Assembly: GCA_030374765.1 (NCBI GenBank)
Contig: JARGXX010000088.1
Coordinates: 2,604,001-2,668,000, forward strand
Direction: 5' to 3'
Origin: Agarophyton chilense
Lineage: Eukaryota; Rhodophyta; Florideophyceae; Gracilariales; Gracilariaceae
Length of the DNA: 64,000 bases
The notes below the pieces were generated by a model, which saw nothing but the letters and a program-made list of their open reading frames with translations, had not been told where the DNA came from and made no database searches. How positions within the stretch are numbered: the stretch's first letter is position 1; every line of letters begins with the position of its first letter. A program made the translations under genes and the position numbers. Shown here in pieces: positions 9,903-20,735 of the stretch.

Positions 9903-10245
9903 GTACCATAGTAAACTGATGAACGTGCAAGGCTGGGGTTACACACATGATACGTGTATGGACCAGGACTGGTTTACCCTACTATGGTCTACACTTGAAG
10001 TTCACTGTCTAGAATAGACGTAAGCGATGGCTTCACCGCTATCGCTATCTCCAAATAAATGGCAACCGAGTGCTCGGCTCTAGGCTATGTCGCCTACGCG
10101 AGTCTCCATCTCTTAACGGAAGGAACCGCAACCGGTTTGGCTAATCTATCCCCTCGAGAAGCTCAGACCTCACGTTACCAATGTTTTTTGTGTGTTTCTT
10201 TCTTATCTTGGATTTGCTGTGTTTAGGTCAGTACATCGCTTGTAT
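9903..10245. repeat. 340-bp direct repeat, right copy
   Basis: Second copy of the repeat at 8643..8987, starting directly after the solo LTR. The two copies differ by scattered substitutions. After it the sequence turns T-rich to about 10430 with nothing recognisable. Confidence 0.75.
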
Positions 10246-10624
10246 ATAGGGTTGTTTTTACCCGTATTTTTTTCACTTATTCAGTGTAGATATCCCTTTC
10301 ATAGGTCTGTACGCGTAGTCGTGCGTCCTATTCTGCCTTTCGTTTTCGCTCTACATTTTTCTTTTGTCTACTGAATATCGTTTTCCTTGAATCCCCTTTT
10401 GATTCTTCTCCTCTTCCTTTGTTGACGAACTTTTTAGCTATTTCCGGAACCACTGTGGTCTTATACCCGCGCAGCGGTGGAACAAAGACTCTTTCGCTGA
10501 CTTACCTCTGTTTACGAGAGCGGAACTCGAACACTCGAAAGTTATCACCCCATCTGGAATTTCTCTAAAATCTTCAAAAATCGAGGCCAGTAAAGACCGG
10601 AAACACCGAAAACTTTGAAGCCTG

Positions 10625-11410
10625 CTAAAATCGAATATAATTACAGGCAGCGTCAATTAGATACCCGTTAAAGTTCCAAACAAAGAATTTTACCACTTCA
10701 ACTCTTTGTGAAAACCAGTTATAAAACTCATTCTGTGTTCGGCTTTCTTCTAGTAGAGAAAATGGCAAGCGCGCGCCCAAGGCGTCTCTTAACACGCAGT
10801 GCCAATATTCTGCTGTCACCGGTCGTGATTTTGACAAAATGTTTGCGGATGATGCCATTTCAGGCGGGGTTGAGCACTCTTTGCGTCACAGTGGCATGAC
10901 ATTTGACAGAATGACGTCGTACAATAAATGCATTCCCATCCTGAACCAGTCGCTAAGAGTAGATAAAACCATTTCAAATATAGGTCAGATTGAATACATA
11001 GCGTCAACGGTACGCATATTAAAAAGTATCATGCCAAGCACGTCCAAGGCACGGAGAAGTTTCATATGTTCTTCTTTGCTGTCGATTTTTTTGTAGGTTG
11101 AGGATGACAGCCGAGTATTGAAAATGTATTTGAAATGAGGAAGATACTTTGAATTCAAATCCGGTTTAGTAATATTCAACGCCTCCACAAAATGGTCTTC
11201 TTTTTCACAGGACAAAAGTTGATGCCATGGCGTCGACATTTGGCTCCATAGGGCTCGTAATAACGTACAACGAGGATAATTTATGGTTTTGGATATTCGG
11301 CGGCGTGCGGGCGGGTGTCGGAATACGAAAGGGATCATGCTGAAATCAGAAGCGGCCGAGCCCTGACAGAGTAGTAACCATAGTAGGAGAGTACTATCTG
11401 GGATCTTCAT
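10625..11410 (-). pseudogene. Unrecognised minus-strand reading frame with two in-frame TGA codons
   Basis: One minus-strand frame runs 262 codons from ATG 11410 and is broken only by TGA at 10985..10987 and TGA at 10886..10888, ending at TAG near 10625. The first 20 residues (MKIPDSTLLLWLLLCQGSAA) look like a signal peptide. Later parts have non-biased composition (for example FYNWFSQRVEVVKFF). An overlapping frame at 10438..10656 continues in another phase. I do not recognise the family. Options: a decayed host gene, a gene with one unrecognised intron covering both stops, or chance. UGA recoding is possible but unsupported. Confidence 0.35.
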
Positions 11411-11856
11411 TGAATTAGAGACGATATGTGAATAAAGAAGGCAAAGGGTTCGAAGCTTGCCGTCAAGTTAGGATTGTCACAGAACGCCGCTCTGAATTGA
11501 CAATCTGCAGTTGCTCACGATACGATTTGGGCGGCACCTATTGGTCAATATGTGTCAGTGTGTCAATGTGGTCTTTCTCGGATGACCCCAATAAGGAGGT
11601 GGGTACGCCTCTGTGTACTTCGATGTGCGCGTGTTCGCGTGTTCGAGTGGCAACGTGTGCCCGTGTGCACGCGGTGACGTGGCCACGGCGCACGCGCCAC
11701 CCCCGCCACCCACCGCGCCAGCCGCGTGGGCGCGCGACGTAGGTTACGACGGGATCTACTACTACTAGAGAGAGCAAGCGGCGCTCGCGGCCGCGACGCA
11801 CGCGCCCGCGCGCGACGCCAGCGCACCGCGCACCGCGCCCGCGCGCCATCATCGTC

Positions 11857-11928
11857 GTCGTCGTCGTCTTCGTCGTCGTTGTCGTCGTCGTCTTCGTCGT
11901 CGTTGTCGTCGTCGTCTTCGTCGTCGTT
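11857..11928 (+). repeat. 24-bp tandem repeat in a GTC/GTT-rich tract
   Basis: Three perfect copies of a 24-bp unit made of GTC, TTC and GTT triplets, set in a wider imperfect trinucleotide run from 11851 to about 11960. It ends just before the ATG at 11965, so it probably lies in the 5' UTR or core promoter of that gene. Confidence 0.85.
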
Positions 11929-11964
11929 GTCGTCGCTGTTGCCGCTGTTGTCGTTGTTGCTGTC

Positions 11965-13114
11965 ATGGAATCATCGTCGCAGTCGCAGTCGCAGCCGCGG
12001 CCGCCGTCGCGGTGCGGGATGTGTGGCGCGTGTGACGCTATGCCGCCGTGGGCGCCGGAGCGCATGCGACTTTTATCGCCGCAGCAACGCGACGCGCTGC
12101 TCCGCCGCATGGCCGCGCGACAGCGCCGCTTCGTCATGCTTCGCGACGCTGCTCGCGCTGCTCACGCTGTCGAGCCGCGCCGGGACGCCGCCGATGCCGA
12201 CGCTGCCGCCGATGCCGCCGATGCGGACCGCGGCCTTGGTGCCGACGCTGCCGCCCGCCGCCGCGACGCCGACAGCGATGCCGATTCGTTCCACACCGCT
12301 GAAGAGAACGACGCCGATCGCTCACCCTTGCGGCTGCCGCCGTCGCCGCCGCCGCCGCCACACGCGCTCCCGCCGCCATCTTCCCCACCGCCGCCGCCGT
12401 CGCCGCCGCCGCCGCCGCCGCCAGAGCCGCTTACCGGCGACGTGACGCCCGACGCCACCGCCAACGGGCCCCACGCCCAGCCCCCATCCCCACCACGCGC
12501 ACCCCCCGTGCTGTCGCAGCTGCCCAGCGAAAACCTGGAGCACACGGTGCTCTTGGCGCGCCGCCAGCCGCACCGCGCGCCGCTGCCCACCAACAACCAT
12601 CCCCCCCACGACCCGCACGACTTGCACGACCCGCACGACTCGCATGACCCGCACGCCTTCCTGGAGCAGTACCACCTGCCCTCCGATCTCGTCGCGCTGC
12701 GCTCGCAAAATTCGTTCAACTCGCCGTCTTCGTCGTCCGCGTGCGCCGACTGCCAGCGATGGAGGGCGCGTGTGCAACAACTCGAACTCAAATTGGAGGC
12801 ACTCAATGCGGCGCTTACCGCGCGCGAGATGCAAACTTCCGCCATGAGGGCGCGCGCCGCTTCCGCTGTCAGACACCAGCGACTGCCGAAGACCGCCGCA
12901 CAGCTGGCGGAGGAGTGTGATAACCTACGTGTTACCACCGAGTTCTTGGTACGCTTTTGCTTGCTTTGTTTCTTGTTTGGCCGTCGCTGTCTTGTTTGTT
13001 TGTTTGGCGCCGTTACTGACCGCTGTTTCTTTTGTTTTGCTCCACCGCTTTCAGTTTCACAAACTTGAACGCTATGAACGTGCCGAGGCCAACGACACGC
13101 ATCACGGCCGGTAG
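11965..13114 (+). CDS. Pro-rich coiled-coil protein, two exons
   Basis: Predicted as exons 11965..12948 and 13055..13114, 347 aa. The 106-bp intron starts GTACGC and ends TTTCAG after a T-rich tract, and falls between codons; exon 2 adds FHKLERYERAEANDTHHGR, which extends a helix begun in exon 1. Seen: a CGMCGAC motif near residue 17, a long Ala/Asp-rich then Pro-rich disordered stretch, a His-Asp repeat (DPHDLHDPHDSHDPHA) near residues 213-230, CADC at 260-263, then a charged coiled coil to the end (VQQLELKLEALNAALTA). I do not recognise the family. The C-terminal coiled coil suggests dimerisation or scaffolding. Its stop is one base from the stop of the convergent neighbour. Confidence 0.7.
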
Positions 13115-13115
13115 C

Positions 13116-14255
13116 TCACGAGTAGAAGGATGTCAGCTGCGGCGGACGGAAAGACGTGCACCCCATGCACGGGTGAAACCCCTGCGCCTCGCATTGCGGA
13201 CACTGTTGAAACTCGGGGCATATCACAAACGTATACCCGTTGCATCGTTTGCATGTCACCACCTTCAAGTCACCGCATTGCTCGCACTCGCACGCCTGCT
13301 GCGCGTGCGTCTTCGGCTTGCGCACCACCACGCGCCTCGACAGCGCGCGTGCCGCCGCATTTCCAAATCCCGCCTCCAGCTGCGTCGCAACCTCCCCCGC
13401 CGTCTCCTCGCGTTGCAAGTGCTCGCCTGCAAACGACAAGCGTTGTAACTTTGCATGCTGCTCGCTCATCTTCTGCCGCACGTAGTCGATCACGCCGATG
13501 CGTCTCTTCAACGCCTCCATTTTCGCACTGGTTATGCGCCCGTCGTGCGTGTACGGACAGTGTCGACAACGATGCGTGCGTTCGTACCCTTGCGGCGTGT
13601 CCGTCACTTTGACTCCGCAGCAACTCCCCCGTTTGAGATGCGCGTAGAACGTGAACACGGTGTACGTTGTCGCGGGATCTATGTACGTCACGTCCCCCTC
13701 CGCGTTGCACACCGCATGTAATAAACGAATCGCTGCCTTGCTTGATAGTCTTTCCCAATGTTCCCCCTCGCGTGTGCGCGCCACACGCTCCTCGTCCACG
13801 TACCGCAACGCCGCCTCCTGCAGTTGGGCGCGGTCCCATATGTTGTGCGGCAGAGATAACCCCTTGACGTTGTTGAAGGCCAACAACTCGAGCGTACTCA
13901 ACTGCGCCGCGCGCCGTGGTAGCAGCTTTGTTGCCCGAATTGCCGCGTTTGCTATGTCAACTTCGTCTGTTGTCAGACTCGACGCGCTTGCGCAAGTGTG
14001 CCACCGCGCGTCACTTGGATGCGCGTCGCGTGCAAACCGTCGCGCTGAGAAAGACGGCGAGGGAAATGTCCAGGCCGCGGGCGCGACGCGCATGGGAGTT
14101 GCGCGATTCCACGGCGTTGCTGCGTCACTTCGCCCGCGTCGCGCGCTTTGGTTGCGCGGCGGCATCACGGCGGCTCGTCTGCGGTGGGCGCGAAACGCTT
14201 GGCGAAGGGGATACGTAACTTTACTACTGACTGCGGAGGAGAAGAAAAGCGGCAT
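13116..14255 (-). CDS. CxxC zinc-ribbon protein of unknown function
   Basis: This frame encodes 379 aa from ATG 14255; the frame is open further to 14438, but the leader MPLFFSSAVSSKVTYPL followed by Arg-rich sequence resembles an organelle-targeting peptide, so this start is preferred. The C terminus holds four CxxC pairs: CEQC 324-327, CKRC 335-338, CPQC 352-355 and CMGC 363-366. This spacing resembles the zinc-ribbon tail of plant glutaredoxin-like proteins and DnaJ-type cysteine-rich modules, but no glutaredoxin or J domain is visible. A second Cys cluster (GSCCGVKV, then RCRHC) lies in the middle. Likely two zinc-binding sites with a chaperone-like or redox role, an inference only. It converges on the coiled-coil gene and is divergent from the ABC1 kinase gene. 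Confidence 0.65.
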   Translation of the reverse strand: MPLFFSSAVSSKVTYPLRQAFRAHRRRAAVMPPRNQSARRGRSDAATPWNRATPMRVAPAAWTFPSPSFSARRFARDAHPSDARWHTCASASSLTTDEVDIANAAIRATKLLPRRAAQLSTLELLAFNNVKGLSLPHNIWDRAQLQEAALRYVDEERVARTREGEHWERLSSKAAIRLLHAVCNAEGDVTYIDPATTYTVFTFYAHLKRGSCCGVKVTDTPQGYERTHRCRHCPYTHDGRITSAKMEALKRRIGVIDYVRQKMSEQHAKLQRLSFAGEHLQREETAGEVATQLEAGFGNAAARALSRRVVVRKPKTHAQQACECEQCGDLKVVTCKRCNGYTFVICPEFQQCPQCEAQGFHPCMGCTSFRPPQLTSFYS

Positions 14256-14503
14256 CGACCTGCGGTGTTGGGAGTGGCATCGGTCGCCGCCACACGTGTG
14301 TCTCAGCACGGACTGTGTTTGTTGATCCGCGCCGCCACACGTTGTCACAAACCCCCCGTGAGCTCCTCGCACCATCTGCCTCCGCATGCGCCTCCGAACA
14401 ACTTCTCCGTTCCCGTCAGTCGCTCCGCCGCCTCCCATCCCATGGCCAACCTCTGAGGGCCCGCCTGTCGCAAGCGCCCCGAAACACCGCCACGTCTTTC
14501 CTC

Positions 14504-16381
14504 ATGGTGGTTGCCTTGTCGCCCGGGCTGTGCCCGTCCAGACGCCCCCGCTCCACGCTTGTCTCAGTTCCCCCCGCCGCGTTTCTCCACTCCACTTTCG
14601 GTCGTCTCCGCGTTGTGACTCAGCAGACAAGCCGTTCTTTGCAGTTTTGGACGCGCACGCTCGCCATATGGCTGTCGTTCAAGCTCACCCAGGCAAACGT
14701 CGCCGTCCAAAAACCGTATAGATCCCCTTCGTGGCCCCAAACCACTTGGGCGCTTCAACATCAAAAAGCTGGTAAAGTACGTTTTACTCCATTTGTCCGC
14801 ACCGTCTTGCGTATGCTGTCTTCGGTTTTTCAAACCGCCTTCTAATATCTTTTTTCCCCCCTTCGTTTCTTACCAAGATGATGTTGAACCTGTGTACGGA
14901 GATGAAGGTAAGGCTTCCTTCAGGGCTCCATCTAGAAACGATTGCTTCTTTTTTTTAAGAAAGGTTTTTTCTGACAAGTACGGATATTGTACCCTCGCCT
15001 TCATCTTGCAGGGCTTCTACGTCAAAGCTGGTATGTATAGCACCGCGTGCTCTATGCCACCCAACACACATGCAACGGCGGCCAATTTTTGACACCCCCT
15101 TTCTCCTTGTTCAGGTCAGATTATTGCTCTCCAGGCCTTTGTACCAAAGGTGATCAGAGATACTCTTAGAGTGCTTCAAGACAGTATGCCGCCCATGGAT
15201 GCGCGCACGGCGTATCAGGTCATTCAGCACGAGCTCGTCAACTTAGGCTTTTCAATGGATGTGTTCGAATCCTTGGACGTTGACAACGTGCTGGGCAGCG
15301 CCAGTGTAGCCCAGGTCCATCGCGCCCGTCTTCGAGACTCCAAGCTTGACGTTGCAGTCAAAGTTCAGTTTCCAAACGTACAAAGTCTCATGATGACCGA
15401 CCTTGCCAATTTTCGCGTGCTCGGCGAGATCTTACAGCGTACAGAGCTCAAATTCGACCTTGTCAAACCGGTACAAGAACTGTCTCGTCAGCTCGCTTTG
15501 GAGTTTGATTTTAACAATGAGGCGAGGAACATGGCTGAGATTCGCTACGCATTACGAAAAGTGAGGCAAGTCTCAGTTCCAGAGGCTATTCCCGGCCTTG
15601 TGTCCAGAAGACTACTGGTCATGACTTTTATAGACGGCATACCGCTCACCAGGTTGGATGGTACTTTGGAGAAAAGAGGCAGACGTGCTGTACGTCTGGT
15701 AGGCCGGAAAATCATGAAGAACTTGACTGCCTGTTATGGAAAAATGATTCTCACCGACGGTTTCTTCCAAGCTGATTGTAAGTGCCATGCTTCCTGTCGT
15801 AATGTTGACCCAATTTTGCTCCACTTCTCTGTGTTTAACGGCCGAAATGCGTGCGTGTCTTAACGCTTTGTTTCTGTTTTTGTACAGGCCATCCTGGAAA
15901 CATAATTGTACGAAATGCTAATGTTGATATCGGACTCGTGGATTTCGGTCAAACCAAGCGATTCTCAAATGAGACGCGACTGGCTTTTGTGAAGCTCGTC
16001 GATGCCATGGCAAGAAAAGACACCACCGGGGTCGCTGTTGGATTAGACCAACTCGGCATTCGCATTGGGCACAAACCGGTACTACAACCGGGAAGAGCAC
16101 TTGCAAAGCCCGCGCTCACGCTTGAAGAGAAATTGGCGTACACCATGTTCGACACCGCCTCGATTCCTGGTGTGAATGACAACCCGTTTGGAGAGGGAAG
16201 TACCATGAAGGAAGGTTCCATTGATAACCTTCCCAGAGACTTGTTTTTCTTGCTGAGAACCATGCAAATTCTCAAGGGCTTGTGTCATGCAACTTTCAAC
16301 TCTGACTTTTCTATGATCTCGTCTTGGGGTAATATTGCAAAAGCAGAGTTGAACAGATCTAATTGGAGATTATCGTTCTGA
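14504..16381 (+). CDS. ABC1/UbiB-family atypical kinase, five exons
   Basis: Predicted exons 14504..14776, 14878..14907, 15012..15030, 15115..15777 and 15888..16381 sum to 1479 nt, giving 492 aa in frame. All introns are GT-AG and about 84-110 bp. Seen: KAGQ at 106-109 (the KxGQ motif of the family), an Ala-rich loop GSASVAQVH from about 168, VAVK with Lys190, catalytic-loop QADCHPGN ending at Asn333, and DFG at 347-349. ABC1/UbiB/ADCK proteins sit in mitochondria or plastids and support ubiquinone or other prenyl-lipid metabolism through ATPase activity. The Ser/Arg-rich N terminus could be a transit peptide. Odd: Gln replaces the usual His in the HxDxHPGN motif, and exons 2 and 3 are only 30 and 19 nt. 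The first intron boundary (donor GTACGT, acceptor ACCAAG) is the least certain. Confidence 0.82.
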
Positions 16382-16936
16382 ACAAAGTTCATGCCGAGTA
16401 GATGGCGTACAAGACGTGTAAGGCTGAGAATGGGCAAAAGGTTTACTACTATTCTGCTCGGTTGTATTGCAAACAAGTCAAGGGAATGGAGGAGGTAGTG
16501 TCCATGAAATCTGTCTACGACGACACTGGTAAGCTTTTAAAAGTTCACCGTCACCCTTCAGTTTTGCTCGTCGATTTGACCTCCCGCGGGAGCAAGCATG
16601 CCTTCAACGGTGGGTAATGTCCTTCATTGTGACACATACACGAAGAAACACACCATCCAACTCGTTGTGCGATGCCTTCCAACAAAAGAATCTCGCCACG
16701 GCAAACAATTATGTGACAGCCTCTTTTCACTCTGTCTGTGACATCATTTCTCTCTACCACGCCAGTCAACCCGTTGAGTAATCGCCTACTCACCCTCTCG
16801 CTACGCGGCCATTTTCGAAAGCCGGGTGAGCCTTTGAATCCACACAAGCTGTGCTTCTGCCTCGGATTGATTGGAGTCCTCTCTTTTCCATTCTCCCGGC
16901 CTTAAGCTCTTACTTGGAGAGGTATTTGCGAAGGTA
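16382..16936. other. 3' flank of the ABC1 gene, no clear gene
   Basis: A 71-codon frame at 16402..16617 begins 21 bp after the kinase stop and contains a GTAAGC donor-like site, but it matches nothing I know and may be 3' UTR. The rest shows no coding pattern. The gene island ends here and repeat-rich DNA begins. Confidence 0.4.
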
Positions 16937-17300
16937 AAGTGTGTTTCAAAAACATATCCCTCGCACCAAAATTTCGATAAATGGCTTTTTGACTACAGTA
17001 CAGCTAATAAAATCAACACGACAAAAAAATGGAGTCAAGATACTATTTCATAAGCATCGCATTTATTGCATCATACTCTCTGTAGCGCAAGTTCAGTAGT
17101 GTTTATATTCGCTCCTTTGGCCTGAATGACACTTACACAGCGTCTTGGCATTGATTCAATAAGGGCACGACAACTCTAAAAAATGGTTTGCGTGACTGCC
17201 ACCAAAACGTCTGAGTCGGTCGGTCGGCAAAACAGTGGCAAACGGGTCACGTGAAAAGGGATGCCTTGCAGAAAGGTCAGAATCGCAGAAAAGCGTAAGT
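16937..17300 (-). mobile_element. Tc1/mariner relic, transposase 3' end
   Basis: The reverse strand of 17090..17170 reads LIESMPRRCVSVIQAKGA, the standard C-terminal signature of Tc1/mariner transposases. Left of it lies AGTGTGTTTCAAAAACATAT at about 16938, which matches the terminal sequence of the mariner copy at 60634..61823. The reading frame has a stop (TAG) a few codons upstream of LIES and no helix-turn-helix or catalytic region could be found to the right, so only the 3' end survives. Confidence 0.65.
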
Positions 17301-18196
17301 AGGTTCTCTGCAACTCTTATTCTCCAGCAATATTAGTCTGAGTGGTGACGAACACGCTAAACAGCAATCAGAAATTGCTGTCGAATGTGCACATCACTCG
17401 TCACATTGTGATCAGATTTTCGAATGCTACCCTTCCAAAGAGAACATTTTTCGACATGTACTCCACCACTGTTATCAGGACATGGTATATATCACGAAAC
17501 CCATTCTGTTTTATGTCCCCGAATGCTCGGCCCTCTATACCTACACTTTTCAGTTCCTCTATTCCTATTGTTTGAGGACTGCAGAATGAACAGCGGCGTC
17601 TTAGTTTAGAGACGGGGCTGGTATCGAGCGAAGAGTTTAGTCGTACAGACGTGTTCGACTAGGACATTTTTCGTATTCAGATATATATATTGTAGGGCAG
17701 TATTGCTTCAGAGAGTGATTGGTTCCGCACTTCTCCCAAGTTTAAAATTACTACTTTGCTATGCACAACCTAAATTGCTGCCATCTTCTTCACAACAGGA
17801 AACCTTCGTAGGAACAAAATTGTAGGTGACCTCATCTTAAAATACCAACATGCCGTTCGGCTCTTTTACAAATGTGATTTTCCTTTCAAGATGTGTCGTG
17901 GTATAATATTTTTTAATACCAAGAAACCTAAATCAATTCTACGTGAGACATATTGTATATTATAAAGTATTTAATGTTCCGAACGAGTTCTTCTCCTCTT
18001 TGAAAAGCAAATGTGTCTGGTACACGAAGCTGACAAATATCTGAACGTAACGACTTCTCTTATCAGTCAACTCATAGAACTGCAAAGTAAGTAGAAAACA
18101 TCGCCAGTAAATTTTGTGAACCGTAGAGATAACGTCTTGAAATAAGTTCTCGTTTACGACATATCCCACTAGTGCGCCCTTCGCCTTCGTTCGATT
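17301..18196. other. AT-rich sequence with nothing recognised
   Basis: About 900 bp without credible frames, repeats or motifs. It could be the eroded remainder of the mariner relic on its left. Confidence 0.4.
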
Positions 18197-20735
18197 TTAA
18201 GATACGATACAGCTTTCACTGCAGAAAAACGTGGCCTCAGGTCCAATAGAGGCAAGTTCCTGTGGCATTAAGTTTGGTTTCAAACCTAAATAGTTGCAGA
18301 GATTATGGAGCCCTAGGTTTCTACTGGGACACAATAAGTGTTCGCAAATATGCGATGCTACTTGAGGCTCATTCCATTTGTTCAAGTTGCACTTTACTGG
18401 ACCTGCAGAACAATAGAGTATCATAGAGAGCACACAAGCGGCAAGTTGCGGTAGACATAGGTTCGACTCCGTCTTATCTTCTCTGTCGGGAACCGAACCA
18501 GATAGAGCAACCGTGCCTCGCAAAGTTTGAGAACATGTGGGAACTATAGTGTCACATTGTGGTTCTTGGGAACCATAGTCGTCCCCGAGAGAAGTAACAG
18601 GAAGTCTTTGAAGGTTGACTCGATCATTTGGCCTTGCTTGAAGGTCAATGCCCGTTTTGTGCACTATCAATGTATGTTGGGGATGGGCTTCTTTTCCTGT
18701 ATTCTGCATGACACGTCTCCTCTTCAAAATGGAGTTTTCTCTTGAGTCTGGTGAAGGTATGGTTGGGGGTTCATCACGCACTCCGCTGCACCGGCATTAC
18801 TTTCTCTCGATTTGCTGGACTTCAGACGTTTGCCTGGAACAGTTTCCGACAGCAACGCTGTACTAGTATTTCTCTTCCTTGTTCGCGGGTATCTGGGCAG
18901 GCTTTCATTGCGGTACTATGCGCAGTAAGGTCTAGATACTTGCGCTCTTGTGGAACCACCATTGCCAGTGTTATTATTATGTGGGCGTCTTGAAGCTCTG
19001 TCCAAGGTCCCCTGACTTCCGCAGAAACAACAAAGCATCTTTGAGCTGTCTCAAATGTGCGAGGAAGTGAAAACCGATTCTTCGATTGGGTTATCACAGC
19101 ATATATCTGTATGCCCATAGACACGCTTTCTTATCACGGAGAGGGTTTCGTCAGGGTCAGCTACCTTTTTCTCAACAATTGCGGGGTGACGAAGCAATGG
19201 GGATGAATGCGTATGTGTCAAGTTGTCAGAAAAAACCGACAGCGAGCCACAAAAAAATCGTATGGTATTATCCGAGGCCTCCAACAATTCTGAACATGCT
19301 GCAAAATCAGCTTTCCGTCTATAGTAAACATAGTAAACACCTCGTTTCTTATTGCAGTTCTTGCATTGTACTAAGCCTCGACAAACAGTAAAACTCATCG
19401 CTTCTTTGACTCAACGAGGCGCGAGACTCGCTCTTGATCCAGACGGCGGGTTTTTGGCGTTTTGCTTTCCGTACAGTTCGTCAAAAGGTTTGTAGTATTC
19501 GTGCTCTCCCATGATTGGAAACGCCAGAGGATGCATCTGACTGATAATTTGAGACGGTAGTCGATTATCCATCGGACAAAGAGGGAAAGTTGATAGACAC
19601 GGCTTTCTTCCCACTGTCACAAGCCGCTTGCGCAAGTGGAAATATTACCTGTTGCTCTCCACTTTGTGCTCCCCGAGAATGCGCTCTGCACTTGTGCCCT
19701 CTATCATCGATGCCTGGAGCTTCCCGACATGCAGATCTGGACTTACTTGGGCTTGTATCTGATATGTGATCAAGATAGACGTTGACACCATCAATCAATG
19801 CGGCCACAGAACAAAAGAAGGCTTCCGTCTTCCGAAAACTATTGCCAGTATTCGGAATTTAAGAGGTAGATAGTAGGGAACTGAGAGCATTTCGCAGCGC
19901 TCTGACTGTTGGTGCTAAATTCGCTTCTGAAAGCCTTGGAGTTGGTTTTTTCTGAGCAATACAGTTCTTGTAAATGCATTCATGTACGGTATTTCCAATG
20001 AATTTCCCGAACCTTTGGGCCTTCGAGGACAGCTTCATACGGCCCTAAATAACGTAAAGATGTCCATCCAGCTTCCACAAAAAGTGGCAAGGTTCTCGGA
20101 AAACAACACTTGCTTTTTCCACTGATCTTCGATACACTTGTACGTCCTATGAAACTGTATGTGCCAGAACATCTCGTAAAAGACCAGTCCTTGCATTCCA
20201 TTCGCCATTACCTCCACGAAACTTAAAATATGTCTCTGGTACTAAGACTAGATCTGTAGCAAATCCAGCTTTAGATGGCCCCTATGAGTAGGTCAAAGGC
20301 GTTATAAGCCATGTTTTGCTGTCCATTTCTCCAAATATTTGCAGGAGTACTACAGATTTTTAAACGTGTTCAAATCGGAATAGAAAAATCTGTCGATGTA
20401 TCTCGTTCTTGAATATCAATACTCGATTGCTGATTTCGGATGACGATAAATTTTACAGCAGTGTAGTGATGTACGCCTCGAAAAACGCTTAGAGCAAAAG
20501 ATTGGAGACCTTTGCCAGACACGGTGGCCTTTGAAACTTTAGCACCCGATACACATGCTTCAAAAACAGAGTTGTATTCACCAAGAGATTCTTGTTTGGT
20601 TTGTAATGTGGCGTAAATCTCTAGCAAAGTCATTGATAAAGGTACTTGTAGAAAGGTGTTACTCGCTACTGAGAGACAGTTGCAAGGAGCAGATCGTAGT
20701 ATATCTGCGGAACATTTGATGAAAGTCTCCATGGG
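18197..20735 (-). mobile_element. Possible old copia-like relic
   Basis: Several minus-strand open stretches (within 18197..18781, 19411..19807, 19980..20217 and 20370..20732) lie in one orientation. The rightmost has a weak by-eye similarity to the gag region at 63320..63998. Many breaks; no RT or integrase motif was found, so the family is a guess. Fossil. Confidence 0.3.

Noticed and set aside
9464-9919. Protein-coding frames in the LTR copies (also in 42560..43010 and 59500..59990)
   Set aside because: They recur only because the LTR recurs; translations are Pro/Ser-rich with no motif, and several frames are open at once.
10886-10987. Selenoprotein with UGA recoding
   Set aside because: No homologue or hairpin element was recognised; decay or a missed intron is simpler.
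11726-12445. Frame of 239 codons rich in Ser and Arg
   Set aside because: It is the shadow of the trinucleotide repeat and the Pro-rich coding region in another frame.
14315-14503. Upstream start for the ABC1 kinase
   Set aside because: The frame there begins with GTG and has no ATG before 14504.
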